The position numbers and the translations under genes were made by a program. A stretch of DNA of 42,555 bases from Caballeronia udeis (GTDB lineage: Bacteria; Pseudomonadota; Gammaproteobacteria; Burkholderiales; Burkholderiaceae): assembly GCF_001544555.2 (NCBI RefSeq), contig NZ_FCOK02000085.1:1-42555 (forward strand), in the 5' to 3' direction. This document shows, in pieces, positions 33,636 through 42,503 of this stretch (its first letter is position 1; each line of letters starts with the position of its first letter). The notes under the pieces are model-generated. The model searched no databases, was not told where the DNA came from, and saw only the letters and a list, made by a program, of their open reading frames with translations.

Positions 33636-33804
33636 TGCCAAGGCTAATGCCAAGGAACTGTCGAGGCTGCCAAGGCTAATGCCAAGGAACTGTCAAGGCT
33701 ATTGCAAAGGATCTGCCAAGGCTAATGCAAAGGATCTGCCAGGGCTGCCAAGGCTAATGCAAAGGATCTGCCAGGGGTCTGCCAAGGCTGATGTCCGGAA
33801 TCTG
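33636..33804. repeat. Six direct repeats upstream of stbA-like gene
   Basis: Units of 23-25 bp, consensus TGCCAAGGCTAATGCAAAG followed by GATCTG, at 33636-33660, 33668-33692, 33693-33715, 33716-33738, 33746-33770 and 33780-33804. The first two share GAACTG endings, the rest GATCTG. By analogy with the stb direct repeats of R388 this is the likely StbA binding array, acting as operator and stability site. Confidence 0.8.
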
Positions 33805-34756
33805 CTATGTTCCCTGTTGCGCTGGGCCCCGTGCGACCGAAAGTAATGCTGCGCGGGCATCTTTTCGGTGTTGCAAACGCCGGAGACGTGTGATTTACTC
33901 AGCCCATCGCACGTGTTGAGCCATTTAGGCAGCTCGTGTGAACAGATTTACAGCGCCGCGTCGCGGCATTAGTGGATCCTGAATTCGCTCAGGTCCACCC
34001 CCGAGATCCATCCAGGATCTCCCTCCTGTGGCAAGCCATTGCCCAGGCACTCATGAACTTTTCAGTCCAAAAACGCCGCCCGGCGTTTTTTTTGAAGCTG
34101 TTCCAATTAAAGGACAAATCAAGACAGAGGTAGGGCAGAACCCTTACCGAAAGCGGATGAGAGTGCGAAATTCCCAACAGAATCGCGTCTTACCTGCTTG
34201 CCAGAGTCGAGATTTCGTCGAGTCAACCGAGGCCGAAAGCGTCGACGACGCGGCGACCACCAGCCATGGTGATCGCACGGCCTCTACCCTGCTGCGGCAG
34301 GACAATCAACCGGGTGCAGCGCCACCCAACTGAACCTCGGCCATCACGGCCGCGGACGCGCTCGGCTTGGCTCCCCGTTAAAGGGCCTACGCCTTCTCAA
34401 GTGGCAGGTAACCCCACAACCGTAAGGCTGGGGCGATGTGTGATTAGCAGAAGGACTGGGATCGCACATCGAATCGTCCGTTTTTAAGACACTCCAGCCC
34501 GTTGCACGATGTGAAATGCGGGAGCGACCGGCTCTCCATGCTCTACAAGCTGGTGCGTGTAGAGCGAAGCCAGACCAGAGGCGAGACCTGGGGCGGCAAA
34601 TCCGGCGTTAACTGGTACCAACGGTGCTTACGTTTGCCTGACGTCCGTCGCCATGACCCGTGTCGTGGTGGGCGCGCGAACGATAGGCCCGCGCGGTGCG
34701 CCCGCACGGCAAATGGCGTCATGCCAAATGCTGGGAATTCATATGATGGAGTGGTG
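33805..34756. other. Non-coding stretch
   Basis: Nearly 1 kb without a gene that I can support. It holds one terminator-like hairpin (34069-34093). An oriT next to the stb-like genes would be expected by analogy with R388, but I recognise no nick-site sequence. Confidence 0.4.
34069..34093. terminator. Bidirectional intrinsic terminator candidate
   Basis: AAAAACGCCG-cc-CGGCGTTTTT followed by more T. A-rich on the left and T-rich on the right, it could act on both strands. No adjacent intact gene ends here, so it may be left over from a lost gene. Confidence 0.7.
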
Positions 34757-34942
34757 ATGAGGAAACGTAATAATCCCGAGGCGCTGCGTCCCGACGGCCA
34801 GCAGGCAGAGCGTGGCTGGAAGGCAAAGTTTGAAGCCGTTCTGGCTGAGCACGGTGGTACCCGCATTAACGGTGCGCAGGCAACGACCGATGCTTCTACC
34901 TGTGCTGCGCGATGTTGTTTGTCATTCAGATCCATTTGTATC
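34757..34942 (+). pseudogene. Possible integrase N-terminal remnant
   Basis: From the ATG at 34757 the frame reads MRKRNNPEALRPDGQQAERG then 'WKAKFEAVLAEHGGTRINGA' and 'QATTDAST', which resembles the N-terminal arm region of tyrosine-recombinase-like integrase proteins of Burkholderia islands. The similarity fades after about 55 codons, and from 34943 the sequence belongs to an opposed XRE gene. The family call is from memory of the style of these proteins and is tentative; that it is a coding fragment cut short is better supported. Confidence 0.4.
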
Positions 34943-35566
34943 TTAGAAGGTTCGGTTATGGGGGGTTGCGCGACTCACCATTGCGCTGGCTATTGCCGTG
35001 AGCACAGCGCGGGCCGGGAAGGCCTTTGCATGACGGAGCATCAAGGCGTCGAGCTTGAGACAGCTGCGCCGCCGCCATTCATCCCTGGCGTTCACGCGGC
35101 TAACTTCAGGTGAAGCACCCACACCTTTGGGCCGTGCGTCGGGATGGACCTTGCATTCGCGCAATACCTTCTCGATCGGGTTTTTCTCGGCCAACCGGTC
35201 CTCCTGCAGTAACTTGGTGGCCGCGGTCAGGTAGTCCCTACTGTCGCCAATCGCGAGCGCCATTTCGGCCCAATCCTGAGGCCGCATGAGCAGGAAGGCA
35301 GGTGGAACCCCCAATGCCTCGGCCATACGGCTGATGGTCCCGAGGTCCGGGTTAGCGTCGGCATCACCGCGTGGCTTCCGGAGTGCACGAAGCGTACTGC
35401 GGGCGATGCCAGTCTTGCGTTGCACGCTCACCGTCGTCAACGGCCCAGGCGAGCCGCCATCGCGCTGCTTACCGGCAACGGCCAGGACAGCAGCGAGGTT
35501 CGCCAACCCTTCTCTTGAACGATAGCTTGTACAGTTAGAACCTAATGGGCCAGAAGAAACGTGCAC
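34943..35566 (-). CDS. XRE-type HTH regulator
   Basis: A 207-codon frame with a Cro/CI-type helix-turn-helix: 'LTTVSVQRKTGIARSTLRAL', then 'LGTISRMAEALGVPPAFLLM' (residues about 43-95). A helical stretch 'ALAIGDSRDYLTAATKLLQE' follows. The last 50 residues are Arg/Ala-rich and may be out of the ancestral frame. The true start is unclear: no good site precedes 35566, and a TTG at about 35505 (LANLAAVL) has AGAAGGG before it. It is divergent from the STAND-like gene and could control it. Confidence 0.72.
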   Translation of the reverse strand: MHVSSGPLGSNCTSYRSREGLANLAAVLAVAGKQRDGGSPGPLTTVSVQRKTGIARSTLRALRKPRGDADANPDLGTISRMAEALGVPPAFLLMRPQDWAEMALAIGDSRDYLTAATKLLQEDRLAEKNPIEKVLRECKVHPDARPKGVGASPEVSRVNARDEWRRRSCLKLDALMLRHAKAFPARAVLTAIASAMVSRATPHNRTF

Positions 35567-35650
35567 AAGCTCTCGCCGAACAGCGTGCTCAAAATTCGCA
35601 AGGCGCTAGAGTGGTTTCGGTCGCCTTGCAGTTACCCTCGGGAGCGGTCG

Positions 35651-38074
35651 ATGTCTATTCGGTATCCCCTTAGGCGCATGTGGCCGATATTGAACGTACT
35701 CGTCGGCGCGGTTCTCGCCGGCGGCGTTAGCATGTTGGCGAACGAGGCTCCGGACTTGTTCAAAAATACGCACGTGCTTAGTGGCACCATCGTGGCCGTA
35801 TTGATGCTCGGGATGCTGAGTTGGGTCGCACGCAATCATTCGCTTTCATACCGCATCGAACAAGAATTCGTGTTGTTTAAGACTTCCGAAGAACTCAAGC
35901 CGGAAGACTTCAAGTTTTGCGTCATTGGAACAGGGAAGCGGGTCCTTAATCCACGCACACAACATCGCCCATATTTCCCAAACATCTACATTCAGCGCCA
36001 AGCGGTTAGTTACCAAGATCGATTTCGCGAACCACCGGAACAAATCTATAGCGAACTCGAACTAGCAGCAAAGCTCGAAGATGGTGTCAGCTTCCTGCTG
36101 ATCGGTCAGCCGACAGATGGCAAAACGCGCACTCTATTTCAAATCGCCAAGCGGTTGCGCGAATTCATAATTATTCGACCGAATCCGCACGCTGATATTA
36201 CTGAAGATTCTTTGCGAAGTCTTAAGAAAAAGAAGGTCTTGCTTGTATTAGACGATCTCAATGACTATGAGAATGCAAGGATTAATATATTAGATTTTTA
36301 TCACACGATAAACTCTGTGACGTCTCTTTGCGCGATTGTCGCGTCATGTCGGGAAGGGCGCGAGCTGACCAACCTAAGGGTCACCACAACGAGCCCACTG
36401 CAAAAAGTTTATGAATTTTTGGCGCTTAAATTGGTACTTCGGCCGGTAAGCGACGCTGACAAAGAGCGTCTAAAGGTTGCGATAGGCGAATCTGGAAGGT
36501 ATCCATTTCCAACACTCGGTGCAATCTGCATGCGCGGGGCGTTTGTTCTTATGCGAGAACGTTTCGCCGCTCTTCCTGCATCAACCCAAGATTGCTTCCG
36601 GGCACTGCAGCTTTTGTCTGAATTCGAAGTCACACCACTCACGCAATTGCGTCTTAGGGGCGTACTAGCTACGGTTTTTCAGCGACCAACGGGGGAACCA
36701 GCGATACTCAGGGATCAATTGAACGAGTTAGCAAACTCTGGTTTTATTCTTTCTTCGGGCCACGCGGACCCGATTCGAACTGAAGACGCCTTTATCGCTG
36801 GCCCGGAAGCAGCGTTTTATTATGGGGAACGGAATAGTCGCGAGGATGATCCCCTGAATCTCGGCTTGTGTCTACTTGATCTCAAGGACGCAGCAGGCCT
36901 TAATCGACTCGCGCTATGGTTCTACAATAGGGATAATCCAGGCGGTGCAATAGTGATCTTTAATGCCGTATTGCAAAGTTTCTTCGTTGAGACAAATTCG
37001 CTGTTTCGATTTGAAACCGCCTTCGCATTCCGTGGAGCCGCGACTTTGCTCGGAGAGCAACACGAGCACGACCAAGCCGTAAGTTGCTACGACGAGATGT
37101 TCGAGAACTTCGCCGAGGCGCCTGAAGCAGCGATTCGTGAGCAAGTTGCAATGGCGATCCGAAACAAGGCGTTCATGCTCAAGCAGCAGAGCAAATTTCG
37201 AGAAGCCGTTGCTTGCTACGATGAAGTCGATCGCCGGTATGCGGAGGCCCCTGAGGTGGAGATCCAAGTTCAGGTTATAACCGCGCTCGGCGACAAAGGT
37301 GTCTTACTGAATGGGCAGGGGCAACGCGAATTGGCGCTAGGTTGCTATGACGAAATTGAACGCAGACACGCTCAGACTTCTCAGCCGGAAATCCGTCCGC
37401 TGGTCGCGGCCGCGCTTTTGGAAAAAGCAACCGTTTTATTCGCTCAGGACAAGCACGATGAGGCTGTTGCTTGCTGGAGGGAGATTTGTCACCGGTTCGG
37501 TAAAGCGCCCGAACCCACGATTCGTGAGTGCGTAGCCAAGGCGCTTTGGGAGATGGCTTCGGCTCTTAGCAAGCAAGGCAGGTTTGAGGAGGCACTTGAT
37601 GTATATGGCGAGTTAGATCGCCGGTTTGAGAACGCACAGCAGATTACGGTGCGTCGAATGGCTTCGATCGCGCTTCAAGGCAAGGCTGCTATATCGGTCG
37701 ACCTGGGGAGACTCGATGAGGCGATAGCCTGCTTCGACGAGATTTATCGGAGACATGCTCTAGATCCTGACGAACTGCTGCTCCGCATCGCTGCACTGGC
37801 CCTTGGGAGCAAAGCGGACCTGTTGTTGGAGCAGGGCAAGTATCAGGCGGCGGTTACTTGCTGCGACGAGATATCTGACGCGTTCGGTCACTCGACTGAA
37901 GCGCAGACTTGCAACGTCGTCATCGCCGCGTTGGATATGAAGGCTGGCGCGGTTTCCAAACGGGGAATGATCTGGCGCTTCACAGCTTGGCTGCGATCGT
38001 ACATCGTACGCGCTGGCGCCCGAAGAAGAGTTGCGCGAGGAAGCCCCAACCGTGCTTCGGTTATAGGCGGCTAA
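35651..38074 (+). CDS. Membrane-anchored STAND-like NTPase with TPR-like repeats
   Basis: From the ATG at 35651 (GGAG 6 bases upstream) 807 residues. Two membrane helices at about 11-30 and 42-60 form an N-terminal hairpin. Then comes an NTPase core: Walker A GQPTDGKT (152-159), Walker B 'VLLVLDDLND' (about 196-205) and the sensor-like 'IVASCREGRE', followed by a winged-helix-like linker and, from about 436 to 779, eight helical repeats of exactly 43 residues. This is the plan of STAND signalling ATPases, many of which act in phage defence by sensing with repeats and triggering an N-terminal effector; here the effector would be the membrane hairpin. Base composition is lower in GC and codons less biased than in the catabolic genes, a sign of transfer. 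The last 40 residues are probably frameshifted. A start at 35561 would add 30 residues. Function is inference. Confidence 0.82.
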   Translation: MSIRYPLRRMWPILNVLVGAVLAGGVSMLANEAPDLFKNTHVLSGTIVAVLMLGMLSWVARNHSLSYRIEQEFVLFKTSEELKPEDFKFCVIGTGKRVLNPRTQHRPYFPNIYIQRQAVSYQDRFREPPEQIYSELELAAKLEDGVSFLLIGQPTDGKTRTLFQIAKRLREFIIIRPNPHADITEDSLRSLKKKKVLLVLDDLNDYENARINILDFYHTINSVTSLCAIVASCREGRELTNLRVTTTSPLQKVYEFLALKLVLRPVSDADKERLKVAIGESGRYPFPTLGAICMRGAFVLMRERFAALPASTQDCFRALQLLSEFEVTPLTQLRLRGVLATVFQRPTGEPAILRDQLNELANSGFILSSGHADPIRTEDAFIAGPEAAFYYGERNSREDDPLNLGLCLLDLKDAAGLNRLALWFYNRDNPGGAIVIFNAVLQSFFVETNSLFRFETAFAFRGAATLLGEQHEHDQAVSCYDEMFENFAEAPEAAIREQVAMAIRNKAFMLKQQSKFREAVACYDEVDRRYAEAPEVEIQVQVITALGDKGVLLNGQGQRELALGCYDEIERRHAQTSQPEIRPLVAAALLEKATVLFAQDKHDEAVACWREICHRFGKAPEPTIRECVAKALWEMASALSKQGRFEEALDVYGELDRRFENAQQITVRRMASIALQGKAAISVDLGRLDEAIACFDEIYRRHALDPDELLLRIAALALGSKADLLLEQGKYQAAVTCCDEISDAFGHSTEAQTCNVVIAALDMKAGAVSKRGMIWRFTAWLRSYIVRAGARRRVARGSPNRASVIGG
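36956..37987 (+). repeat. Eight tandem 43-codon repeats in the STAND-like gene
   Basis: Units of exactly 129 bp begin at 36956, 37085, 37214, 37343, 37472, 37601, 37730 and 37859, most opening with a Cys-(Tyr/Trp/Phe)-Asp-Glu-like motif (CYDE, CYDE, CYDE, CWRE, VYGE, CFDE, CCDE) and sharing KA near position 28-29 and QG-x3-EA near the end. No indel disturbs the first seven periods. They are longer than the canonical 34-residue TPR. Confidence 0.85.
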
Positions 38075-38655
38075 ACTCGAAAAGCACGGCAATCGCGACG
38101 TCGATTAGATGTTGCTATGACATCGGCATTCGATGAACCTGTCACATCCAACGCTCGTCACCTTGGAAGGGCACAGCACCTTGAAGAATAGTCCAGTGCA
38201 GAGTCTGCAAGGGTCAATGACTACCGCGCCGCCCGCAGTGTCAGCGCAGCGTACGTGGCACGCTCCGCTAGCCGTCCGAACCATGCCCGACGCACCGAGA
38301 CGGCTTCCTCTGCGAACATTCCGAACCCGAGCCGGTAAGGCGTGAGGGCGGTCGTTGCGTCTACCCTGGCGGCAAGTTCACGCGCTCTGCCTCTCTCGAG
38401 GACGAACGTCTGGCCGGTCTTGACTGTGCCGAACGGGACGTTCGTTCGGCCGAGGACGTATAGCTACCCAAATTTGGCGCGCTTACAAGACTCGGGATGA
38501 TACGAGATGAGACATCGAAAAGGTAGACTCCGCGCCATACTTGGGCTTGTGGAGCACCCAGTGATGCGGGTTAGTATGGTCTGAGACGTACCTCGCGACA
38601 GTGCGACATCGTGTTGACGTAGCCGCGGCCACTCGATGCCTCGAAATTCGAGATA
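38075..38655. other. Gap with a possible coding remnant
   Basis: Between two convergent genes. On the minus strand 38221-38463 is open for 80 codons with plausible text ('LYVLGRTNVPFGTVKTGQTF', 'VLERGRARELAARVDATTAL') but lacks a start codon and is bounded upstream by TAG; it may be a C-terminal fragment of an unknown protein. Nothing else is recognisable. Confidence 0.35.
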
Positions 38656-39969
38656 TTATTTCCGGAATATGAGCTTCTTGCCATACCGGAACAATTTCAC
38701 CACGTCGCCGGCGTCAAGGAGTTGAATGCTGGGAGGCGGGTGCAGGATCTGCCCGCTGGCCGTCACCGCAAACGGGGATGGGCGAACGACCCGAATCCGA
38801 CGCCGCTCGGCTTCCGCTTGCTGTGCGCGACGCTCCAACCATTCGCGCATGCGCCTTTGCGTAACCGCAGCTTCTTGACGCATTCGCTCCATCGCGGCGG
38901 CGCGCGCCTCTCGTTGCTGTTGCTGTTGCCACTCCCACTGAGCTGCTCTCAACTGAGCTTGTTTTAACCGTGCCTCTTTCAACCGTGCCTCTTTCAACCG
39001 GGCTGCTTCTTTCAACTGCTCCTCTTTCAACCGCGCTTGTATTTCCGCTGAGAAAGGAAAGAACAGGTCCGCGTCAGCAAAATGCTGATTGAACAGTTGC
39101 GTATGCGTGTACGACGGAAAGACGATGTCGCCAGGCGTCGACGTAGGCACGCCCCATCCGTAGTCCCGCCGAGTGTATTGTTGTGCGATGCCGAGGTTGA
39201 CCGACCGATCGGAATTCATCATCGTCTCGACTATCTTGTCCAATCGCTCCTGCAAAGACAAGAGCCGATGTGGGACCTCGAGATTGCGCACCAAGTAGTC
39301 CAAGCTGAGGTCGGTCGTACCCGATTGTGTGCTCCCGCCGACATCTCCATGCACGCCGCGGATCATATCCACCGTGAGCCGGGTTCGCGGGTTCTCGCGC
39401 TGCAAACTCAGGTGCCTAAACCCGGGTCGCCCTTCATCCCTGGCGATGAGCAGCACCGTGTGCTTGACGTATTCTGGAATCACCAAATGCTGTGGAACCA
39501 ATATGGGGCCCGGAACGGGATCGAGAAGCCCAAGCGAAAGATCGATCGATTGAATATCGACGATATCGCGAAATATAGGGAGTCGCTGCGCGAGCAGCAC
39601 CGACGCAACGGCCCCACGACTGAAGCCTACGATCTTGAACTTGCGAATTCCCTTCCTCAGGAATTCGTAGATCGCTTGCTCACCCTCTTTGACGATATTG
39701 TCGAGTCGCCCTCCAGCGCCCATGCCGAACCCGAGCTCGAACGCATGGTCTAGCGGAATGCCGACCTCGTCGATGGGGCGGATAATCCGCCCCTCCACGG
39801 CTTCGATGTATTGCTTGAGCGCACGCTCGGTGCTTCCGGGGCCACCGATTTCATAAACATGTTCGCCGATCGCTCGCAAATGCTTTGCAAGCTTGACAGT
39901 ATTTTCCCGGTGGGAGGTGCCATCTTGGCCCGACCCGTGCACTATGATATACGCCGTGTCTCCTGGCAC
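38656..39969 (-). CDS. DUF2235-type lipase, Tle1-like effector candidate
   Basis: Alpha/beta-hydrolase of 437 residues in the DUF2235 family that includes T6SS phospholipase effectors. It shows the family opening 'VHGSGQDGTSHRENT', the nucleophile elbow GFSRGA with S117, a probable acid D150 (LGLLDPVPG) and H207 (GVHGDVGGST). From about residue 310 a long Lys/Arg/Glu/Gln-rich helix follows, encoded partly by 15-bp tandem repeats. The start is a GTG with GGAG 6 bases upstream. No VgrG or PAAR gene is nearby, so delivery through T6SS is only suggested. The divergent lipoprotein is a candidate immunity partner. Confidence 0.82.
   Translation of the reverse strand: MPGDTAYIIVHGSGQDGTSHRENTVKLAKHLRAIGEHVYEIGGPGSTERALKQYIEAVEGRIIRPIDEVGIPLDHAFELGFGMGAGGRLDNIVKEGEQAIYEFLRKGIRKFKIVGFSRGAVASVLLAQRLPIFRDIVDIQSIDLSLGLLDPVPGPILVPQHLVIPEYVKHTVLLIARDEGRPGFRHLSLQRENPRTRLTVDMIRGVHGDVGGSTQSGTTDLSLDYLVRNLEVPHRLLSLQERLDKIVETMMNSDRSVNLGIAQQYTRRDYGWGVPTSTPGDIVFPSYTHTQLFNQHFADADLFFPFSAEIQARLKEEQLKEAARLKEARLKEARLKQAQLRAAQWEWQQQQQREARAAAMERMRQEAAVTQRRMREWLERRAQQAEAERRRIRVVRPSPFAVTASGQILHPPPSIQLLDAGDVVKLFRYGKKLIFRK
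38966..39034. repeat. 15-bp tandem repeats inside the lipase gene
   Basis: AACCGTGCCTCTTTC is perfectly repeated at 38966 and 38981, followed by an 18-bp variant and two looser copies. On the coding strand they give the (A)RLKE pentapeptide repeats of the helical tail. Copy number could change by slippage in steps of five residues without breaking the frame. Confidence 0.8.
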
Positions 39970-40365
39970 GATTGCTCCGATTTTTTGGGACGGACTCGGA
40001 AATCGCGCCGGCTTGCTAGTCTAGGCAGAGGCCTGGGCGACGCGGGTATGGCAGAGTCACAGATAGGAGTCGCATTCTTCCGATGAAACGACGCCATCAT
40101 ATCCCATGCCGCCCGCTCGATGCCACGGCGGTCCTGTGAGACGTTATCCCTTCGCTGGTTGCGCAAGGCCGCACAACGCCCTGTTGTCAAGGCCCGGGCG
40201 GTTTCGTCTGTCGCTTACGGTGTTGCCGTCCTGGACGTACATGGCCAGTTACGTGTTGCACCGAGCACCCGACGCTCGTCACGCAACTAACCCTGCGATA
40301 CTCTATCGCGGCTAACGAACGGGGCGCTTACGTCCACCAGGTCATAGAAAACAGGGGATTGGTTG

Positions 40366-41097
40366 ATGAAGTTGATGTTTGCAGCCGCACTCACAGCACT
40401 TGCGCTCGGTGCCTGCTCGAAACCCACAGCACCCGCGTCGGCGCTGGCGGCGCCAGTCATTGCCATCGCCGCGGTCGCGCCGCCACCCACGATGGCTGAC
40501 TGGACAAGCGCGCTCAGCACCGTGTACAAGGAGAGCGACCGGAAGGACGAGCACGACGGCGTCACCAACTTCTTCTGTGTCTTCGGACTTCCCGGCTCGG
40601 AGAAAGGGGCGACCCATCTCGTGGCGTTCGGAAAGCGAGATGCTTTTCGGAAACTGCGGTTTTATACGCCCGGCATCCAACTGGAGGCCACAACCTCACT
40701 GGAGACCTATCTTTCTCTGAAAGACGGGGGTACGCCGATTTTGTTTTTGAAACCGTACTACTTCGGTCCCGATGGCTGGCTATTCATGCAACACGTCGCC
40801 GTTATGGCCGACGGCGACGTGATATTCGAGCGGGATTTTAAGGATGCACGGGTAGACCATGACCAGCTACCTGGCGGAGTCACCGAACGCTACAACTTTA
40901 TCGCTACCCCGGCGGATATCGAGGGCCTGCGCAAAATTCATCCGGACACCAAGCTCGTAATTCGGCTTAGCGGTAAGAAGGGTTACGTCACCGTCGATAA
41001 AATGATGACCAGCCAATTCCGGGCGAATATCCAAGACAGCCTCAAGATTTACGATGCGATGACCGCCTCGCTGTCCTCGCACATCCCGCCCAGCTGA
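40366..41097 (+). CDS. Putative lipoprotein, possible immunity protein
   Basis: A 243-residue protein with a lipobox: MKLMFAAALTALALGAC, the acylated Cys at about residue 18 (LGAC), then a low-complexity Ala/Pro linker and a soluble domain ('FFCVFGLPGSEKGATHLVAF', 'PILFLKPYYFGPDGWLFMQH'). The ATG at 40366 has AGGGG 9 bases upstream. I do not recognise the domain. It is divergent from the DUF2235 lipase; immunity proteins against Tle lipases are often periplasmic lipoproteins, so a protective role is plausible but unproven. Confidence 0.75.
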   Translation: MKLMFAAALTALALGACSKPTAPASALAAPVIAIAAVAPPPTMADWTSALSTVYKESDRKDEHDGVTNFFCVFGLPGSEKGATHLVAFGKRDAFRKLRFYTPGIQLEATTSLETYLSLKDGGTPILFLKPYYFGPDGWLFMQHVAVMADGDVIFERDFKDARVDHDQLPGGVTERYNFIATPADIEGLRKIHPDTKLVIRLSGKKGYVTVDKMMTSQFRANIQDSLKIYDAMTASLSSHIPPS

Positions 41098-41286
41098 CCA
41101 ACCCGCGCCGCGACGCCGACCGTAGCCGACACCGTGAGGCCGTGGTATGGGGAGGGGACGTCCAGCCCTTTTACTGGCTCGCGTCTCCGCCGATGCTACG
41201 TCTCTTGCCACTACGAAATAGGTCATCTCGAAGTTTTGTTGGGGAGGTACTCGCGCCAATCTTGCGCGCCGCCGGAAATCCCCAGA

Positions 41287-41670
41287 CTAGCGGTCATGGG
41301 TTGTCCCGTCGTTGGGTGGTGCCCCAATAGTCGCCGCGCTAGGCGATGGCGCGAAACTCACGGTGCCCGAAGGGTGTAGCTGCCCGGGGCGAGCCGGCGC
41401 ACCGAGAAAACGCTCGAGCGCTGCGTCGATCGTGATCTGGTCGTCCGCGCCGAGCGTGGCATTGTTCTCGCGAAACCACCGGATCATTGCATGCGCCACA
41501 AACGTGGCCTGTGACTCCCCGTCGACGGCTGGCGGCGGCGCGCAATAGAGCAGCTTGCGGGCGTTGATACTGCCTTGCGATTCGGTCGGGCCGACCTTCT
41601 CGACGCTGTCCTCAAGGTAAGCGATCACCTCTCGCAGCCACTCACCCGGCACTCCGAACGGCTTTGTCAA
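41287..41670 (-). CDS. Hypothetical protein, probably 5'-truncated
   Basis: A 127-codon minus-strand frame of sensible composition ('FGVPGEWLREVIAYLEDSVE', 'AMIRWFRENNATLGADDQIT') ending in a Ser/Pro-rich tail. Its only start is a TTG without a ribosome binding site, and a stop lies just upstream next to the IS6 remnant, so the original 5' part was probably removed by that insertion. No family recognised. Confidence 0.45.
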   Translation of the reverse strand: MTKPFGVPGEWLREVIAYLEDSVEKVGPTESQGSINARKLLYCAPPPAVDGESQATFVAHAMIRWFRENNATLGADDQITIDAALERFLGAPARPGQLHPSGTVSFAPSPSAATIGAPPNDGTTHDR

Positions 41671-41739
41671 GTTGGCGGGCGTAGACTACCTACGAAGCTA
41701 AAGAGTAGTAATCCTATTCAGATACCTTTCTCGACTGCG

Positions 41740-42420
41740 CCAGTAACAGTCCAATCATGCCATGTGACCAAGCGTTCTTTGAGCACGGCACGATGACATG
41801 CCGCGCTCATCTGATGTCTGGGCAACGCGAAGTGCTGCCGGATTGGTCCAAAGCATGAAAGAAACGCCTGCGTGCGACGCGCATTGCGAAAGCCGCACAT
41901 CTGGCGTTCGCGCCTGCGGGTCGGCTGGTGGCTGTTCTCGGCACGATTGTTCACGCGTGCAGCCGCTTTGACGAAAACGTGCTTCACATGAGCGAGCTCG
42001 GGAATGTCAGCCTTCGCCGCCGGATAGCTGCGCAGCTGGTCGGTAACGATCTTGCGCGGCACCGGATTTGAACGCAGCACCCTCAGGAAGAAGCGCTTTA
42101 CCGCGGCCTTGTCACGCCGCATTTGCGCCAGCACGTCGAGTTCAGCAGCACGCTCGTCGACCGCTCGCTACAACAGATACGGCTCGCCGTGCAGCGTCAC
42201 GAATATCTCGTCCGAATGCCATGTGCTGCCTGGCTTGGCCGCGCCGCTATGGCGCACTGAGCGAATCCAGCGCCGAACTTATTGCACCAGCAACGGATCG
42301 ATTCGTATGTGAACACGACACCACGCTCGAGTAACAACTCCTCGACGTCCCACGGTCTCAGGCTGAACCGGAAGGCAGTATGACTTTGCGTGAGGCAGGG
42401 GCTGGCCCACCGTGGGGAAA
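41740..42420 (-). pseudogene. IS6-family transposase, frameshifted
   Basis: Pieces of an IS6/IS240-type DDE transposase appear in different minus-strand frames in the right order: 'FSLRPWDVEELLLERGVVFT' and 'YESIRCWCNKFG', then (shifted near 42240-42150) 'WHSDEIFVTLHGEPYLL' with the first catalytic Asp region, then 'IVTDQLRSYPAAKADIPEL', 'NNRAENSHQPTRRRERQM' and 'FLSCFGPIRQHF'. At least two frameshifts make it inactive. I could not identify both terminal inverted repeats. Confidence 0.88.
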
Positions 42421-42503
42421 CTGAACGCGGGTTAGCATTGCTGTCAGAGCCGCACGGGCGTGGACTGGTCCGCGCCCCGGCGATTTCCTCCACGGAGGCC
42501 AGC

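Noticed and set aside
33636..33804. Direct repeats as a CRISPR array
   Set aside because: Units are nearly contiguous with spacers of 0-9 bp, there are no unique 30-bp spacers and no cas genes; the array fits an StbA-type binding site.
34391..34440. A possible oriT-like dyad (CCCCA ... TGGGG)
   Set aside because: The arms are only 5 bp, and no relaxase gene or recognisable nick sequence is near.
34502..35113. A 203-codon plus-strand gene
   Set aside because: Only the part from 34757 to about 34940 has protein-like text; the beginning has improbable composition and the end is antisense to the XRE regulator.
38966..39034. Short tandem repeats as a mobile or regulatory element
   Set aside because: They lie in frame within the lipase gene and encode its helical RLKE repeats.
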